Assembly (NCBI RefSeq): GCF_900108025.1
Contig: NZ_FNUS01000008.1
Span: forward strand, 124,001 to 188,000
DNA: 64,000 bases
Source: Halpernia humi
GTDB taxonomy: Bacteria; Bacteroidota; Bacteroidia; Flavobacteriales; Weeksellaceae
Direction: 5' to 3'
The number at the start of each line of letters is the position of its first letter. The first letter of the stretch is position 1. The notes below the pieces were generated by a model. The model did no database searches and had not been told where the DNA came from. It saw only the letters and a list, made by a program, of their open reading frames with translations. A program made the translations under genes and the position numbers. This document shows positions 61,244 to 64,000 of the stretch, piece by piece.

Positions 61244-61276
61244 AATTATAAAAAACAAATTTATTATATAACTCTT

Positions 61277-61774
61277 ATGGGATTATTAGAAAATTTTTCA
61301 TCAGGTTTATTTATTATTCAATCAGCAATCTTTTTAGTATTGCTTTTCGTTTTGCGTAAATATGCTTGGAAACCGATTTTAGATGCGGTGAACGAAAGAG
61401 AAATCAGCATTGTAGATTCTCTTAACCAGGCTAAATTAGCAAAAAAAGAAGTTGAAAACTTAAAAGCCGAAAACGAAAATATAATCCGTGCTGCGAAAGT
61501 GGAACGTGATGCCATTTTGAAAGAAGCGAGAGAAATAAAAGACAGAATTGTTGGCGAAGCCAAAGATGTTGCCAAAGAAGAAGGCGATAAAATGATTGAG
61601 CAAGCAAGACAAGCCATACAAGCTGAAAAATCTGCGGCAATGGCAGATATTAAAAAACAAATTGGATCTCTTTCTATCAACATCGCTGAATCTATTTTGA
61701 AACAAAAATTAGATAGTTCTGAAGCGCAAAATGCTTTAGTAGAAGAATATCTAAACAAATCAAACTTAAACTAA
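61277..61774 (+). CDS. atpF: ATP synthase F0 subunit b
   Basis: A 165-residue protein; the ATG at 61277 (MGLLENFSSGLFIIQSAIFLVLLFVLRKYAWKPI) is chosen over an upstream in-frame TTG at 61217, which lies in the hairpin. One N-terminal membrane helix is followed by a long charged helix (LNQAKLAKKEVENLKAENENIIRAAKVERDAILKEA ...) that forms the peripheral stalk with delta. It is followed almost at once by atpH. Confidence 0.95.
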   Translation: MGLLENFSSGLFIIQSAIFLVLLFVLRKYAWKPILDAVNEREISIVDSLNQAKLAKKEVENLKAENENIIRAAKVERDAILKEAREIKDRIVGEAKDVAKEEGDKMIEQARQAIQAEKSAAMADIKKQIGSLSINIAESILKQKLDSSEAQNALVEEYLNKSNLN

Positions 61775-61775
61775 A

Positions 61776-62315
61776 ATGCGAACTTCAAAAGTAGCAAAAA
61801 GATATGCGCAAGGTTTGTTAGAGTTTTCCACAGATTCTGGCAGCACAACTGCACTTTTCGGTGAAATGAAAGATGTAGTGAATATCTTGAAATCTTCAAG
61901 AGAATTAAACAGTTTTCTGCAAACACCTGTTATAGATAGTAAAAAGAAAATTGCTATTTTAGGAGAAATTTTTAAAAACTTTTCAGTTAGTGCGCAGAAT
62001 TTTATTAGTTTAATCATCAAACAAGGTAGAGAAAAACAATTGCAGCAAATTGCACAAGCATTTATTGATAAAGTGGAAACTTTAGAGGGTTTGCAAAAAG
62101 TATCATTAACTTCTGCAACTCAACTTTCTGCGGCTAATGTAGATGCAATTTTAAAATCAACAAACTTGGTAGATGCAAAGCAAAAATTTGATTTGCAAAC
62201 CAACATCAACCCAAATATTTTGGGAGGCTATATTTTAAGAGTAGGAGATCAGCAAGTAGATGCTTCAGTTCGCTCAAAACTTAGCCAATTAAATAAAGAA
62301 TTTCAATTAAATTAA
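61776..62315 (+). CDS. atpH: ATP synthase F1 subunit delta
   Basis: A 179-residue protein (MRTSKVAKRYAQGLLEFS at the start, NILGGYILRVGDQQVDASVRSKLSQLNKEF at the end), linking the peripheral stalk to the catalytic head. Length and both conserved blocks are normal. The start lies one base after the atpF stop, and atpA follows after 15 bases. Confidence 0.95.
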   Translation: MRTSKVAKRYAQGLLEFSTDSGSTTALFGEMKDVVNILKSSRELNSFLQTPVIDSKKKIAILGEIFKNFSVSAQNFISLIIKQGREKQLQQIAQAFIDKVETLEGLQKVSLTSATQLSAANVDAILKSTNLVDAKQKFDLQTNINPNILGGYILRVGDQQVDASVRSKLSQLNKEFQLN

Positions 62316-62330
62316 GAAAATAATCATAGA

Positions 62331-63908
62331 ATGGCAGAAATAAATCCAGCTGAAGTTTCAGCAATTTTAAAGCAGCAATTAGCCAATTTTGATACACAAT
62401 CTAATGTAGAAGAAGTAGGCACAGTTCTCACTATTGGTGATGGTATTGCTCGTGTTTACGGATTAGAAAATGTGCAATATGGCGAATTGGTGAAATTTGA
62501 AAGTGGCGTAGAAGGCATCGTGCTAAATCTTGAAGAAGATAATGTAGGTGTGGCACTTTTGGGTGAATCTCGATTGATAAAAGAAGGAGATACAGTAAAA
62601 AGAACTGAAAGAATTTCTTCCATTAAAGTAGGCGAAGGCATGCTTGGTAGAGTGGTAGATACCCTTGGAAATCCAATTGATGGAAAAGGACCTATCGAAG
62701 GCGTGACTTATGAAATGCCACTAGAAAGAAAAGCTCCAGGAGTAATTTTTCGTCAGCCTGTAACTGAACCGATTCAAACAGGGATTGTTGCCATAGATTC
62801 TATGATTCCAATCGGAAGAGGACAAAGAGAATTAATTATTGGTGACCGACAAACAGGTAAAACTGTCGTGGCCATTGATACTATTCTTAATCAAAAAGAA
62901 TTTTATGATGCAGGTGAACCTGTATATTGTATTTACGTAGCAATTGGCCAAAAAGGTTCTACTGTTGCACAAATCGTAAAAACTTTAACGGATAAAGGCG
63001 CGATGGCTTACACAACTGTAGTGGCTGCAAACGCTTCAGATCCTACACCAATGCAAGTCTACGCGCCAATGGCGGGTGCTGCAATCGGTGAATATTTCCG
63101 AGACACAGGTCGTCCAGCGTTAATTATTTATGATGATTTATCTAAACAAGCTGTGGCGTATCGTGAATTATCTTTATTATTAAGAAGACCACCAGGCCGT
63201 GAAGCTTACCCAGGAGATGTCTTTTATTTACACTCCAGACTTCTTGAAAGAGCAGCAAAGGTAATTGCAGATGATACTATCGCAAGCCAAATGAATGATT
63301 TGCCAGAGTCTTTAAAACCAATTATCAAAGGTGGAGGTTCATTAACGGCGCTTCCGATTATTGAAACACAAGCAGGTGACGTTTCTGCCTATATTCCAAC
63401 GAATGTAATTTCAATTACTGACGGACAAATTTTCTTAGAAACAGATTTATTTAATTCAGGTGTTCGTCCTGCGATCAACGTTGGTATTTCGGTATCTCGT
63501 GTGGGTGGAAATGCTCAGATTAAATCTATGAAAAAAGTTTCTGGTACTTTAAAATTAGACCAAGCGCAATATAAAGAATTAGAAGCATTTGCAAAATTTG
63601 GTTCCGATTTAGATGCCGCCACTATGGCTGTAATTTCTAAAGGTGAAAGAAACGTGGAGATTTTGAAACAACCCGTAAATTCGCCATTACCTGTAGATAG
63701 CCAAGTTGCAATGATTTACGCAGGAACCGAAAATCTTTTGAAATCTGTTCCTATTAGAAATGTAAAAGAATTTCAAATAGAATATATCGATTTTTTAAGA
63801 AGCAAACATCCGGAAACAATGGCTGCAATTAAATCTGGTAAAATTGATGATTCTATCACATCTGTCTTGAAGCAAGCAGCTGCAGAATTAGCATCAAAAT
63901 ATAATTAA
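62331..63908 (+). CDS. atpA: ATP synthase F1 subunit alpha
   Basis: A 525-residue subunit of the catalytic head, with a nucleotide-binding P-loop GDRQTGKT at 171-178. The N-terminal beta barrel covers about 25-95. [49 protein letters not shown] is the signature of the alpha/beta family. Length is normal for Bacteroidota. It precedes atpG across an 85-base gap. Confidence 0.97.
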   Translation: MAEINPAEVSAILKQQLANFDTQSNVEEVGTVLTIGDGIARVYGLENVQYGELVKFESGVEGIVLNLEEDNVGVALLGESRLIKEGDTVKRTERISSIKVGEGMLGRVVDTLGNPIDGKGPIEGVTYEMPLERKAPGVIFRQPVTEPIQTGIVAIDSMIPIGRGQRELIIGDRQTGKTVVAIDTILNQKEFYDAGEPVYCIYVAIGQKGSTVAQIVKTLTDKGAMAYTTVVAANASDPTPMQVYAPMAGAAIGEYFRDTGRPALIIYDDLSKQAVAYRELSLLLRRPPGREAYPGDVFYLHSRLLERAAKVIADDTIASQMNDLPESLKPIIKGGGSLTALPIIETQAGDVSAYIPTNVISITDGQIFLETDLFNSGVRPAINVGISVSRVGGNAQIKSMKKVSGTLKLDQAQYKELEAFAKFGSDLDAATMAVISKGERNVEILKQPVNSPLPVDSQVAMIYAGTENLLKSVPIRNVKEFQIEYIDFLRSKHPETMAAIKSGKIDDSITSVLKQAAAELASKYN

Positions 63909-63917
63909 AATTAGTTG

Positions 63918-63985
63918 ATGATTGTTGGCTGTTAGTTGATGGATTTTTTCTCAGACTAACAACCAACAACCGACAACCAACAACT
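63918..63985 (+). repeat. hairpin repeat in the atpA-atpG gap
   Basis: GTTGGCTGTTAGT and ACTAACAACCAAC can pair over 13 bases with one mismatch. They are followed by repeats of AACAACC/GACAACC up to 63985. This looks like a simple-sequence or hairpin insertion in the spacer of the operon. Confidence 0.5.
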
Positions 63986-63993
63986 AAAATAGA

Positions 63994-64000
63994 ATGGCAA
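63994..64000 (+). CDS. atpG: probable start of atpG (cut by window end)
   Basis: ATGGCAA at the very end of the window follows atpA by 85 bases. Subunit gamma normally comes next and often starts MAN, so this is probably its first codons. Only seven bases are visible. Confidence 0.5.

Overview
The window is AT-rich, gene-dense chromosomal DNA from a member of the Flavobacteriia, most likely the family Weeksellaceae (Chryseobacterium/Kaistella/Riemerella group). The evidence is gliding/type IX secretion genes (gldF, gldG, a PorP/SprF protein, a T9SS sorting tail), Bacteroidota-type promoters (TTTG ... TAnnTTTG), a flavobacterial-style atp operon and a type II-C CRISPR repeat typical of this class. 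No genus can be fixed from this stretch.

Layout. 1-3617: end of an extracellular contractile injection system (eCIS)-like locus, with a 5'-truncated toxin, a probable immunity protein and an AAA+ ATPase. 3618-7204: accessory, repeat-rich stretch with a MITE, a secreted T9SS cargo protein, three hairpin-ended REP-like elements, a lone small membrane protein, a partly duplicated tRNA-Ser and the intact tRNA-Ser(GGA). 7255-13538: asparaginase, an ECF sigma factor operon, a J-domain protein and glycine decarboxylase. 13648-24010: housekeeping and envelope genes (rlmF, dgt, a stomatin-like protein, an M1 peptidase, a permease). 24368-36799: a TPR protein with an outer-membrane barrel, coaD, ddl, a PASTA protein, an RluD-type pseudouridine synthase, then a tightly packed porP/sprF-like, rhomboid, hemW group. 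36989-50389: murI, gldG-gldF, hemJ, a 13-copy minisatellite, a SAM hydrolase, phoH, ffh, an acyl-CoA dehydrogenase, rpsA and rplS.

50527-59054 is a complete type II-C CRISPR-Cas locus: a tracrRNA on the minus strand diverging from cas9; a large cas9 (1564 aa) that overlaps a HIRAN-domain gene by 4 bases; an array of 27 identical 36-base repeats with 26 spacers; and a convergent cas1-cas2 pair beyond the array. The RuvC domain of this Cas9 carries an insertion of about 300 residues containing four tandem copies of a roughly 50-60-residue module. This insertion, the HIRAN partner, a 16-base palindrome between tracrRNA and cas9, and a 19+19-base inverted repeat covering the first CRISPR repeat make this locus the most interesting part of the window. 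59284-64000 is the start of the F-type ATP synthase operon (atpB, E, F, H, A and the first bases of atpG).

A second notable signal is a leader shared by two unrelated minus-strand genes, ansA and coaD. Each has a tiny ORF whose stop overlaps the gene's start (ATGA), preceded by a second small ORF beginning MKSP, and a 6-bp stem in which a G-C pair in one copy is an A-T pair in the other.
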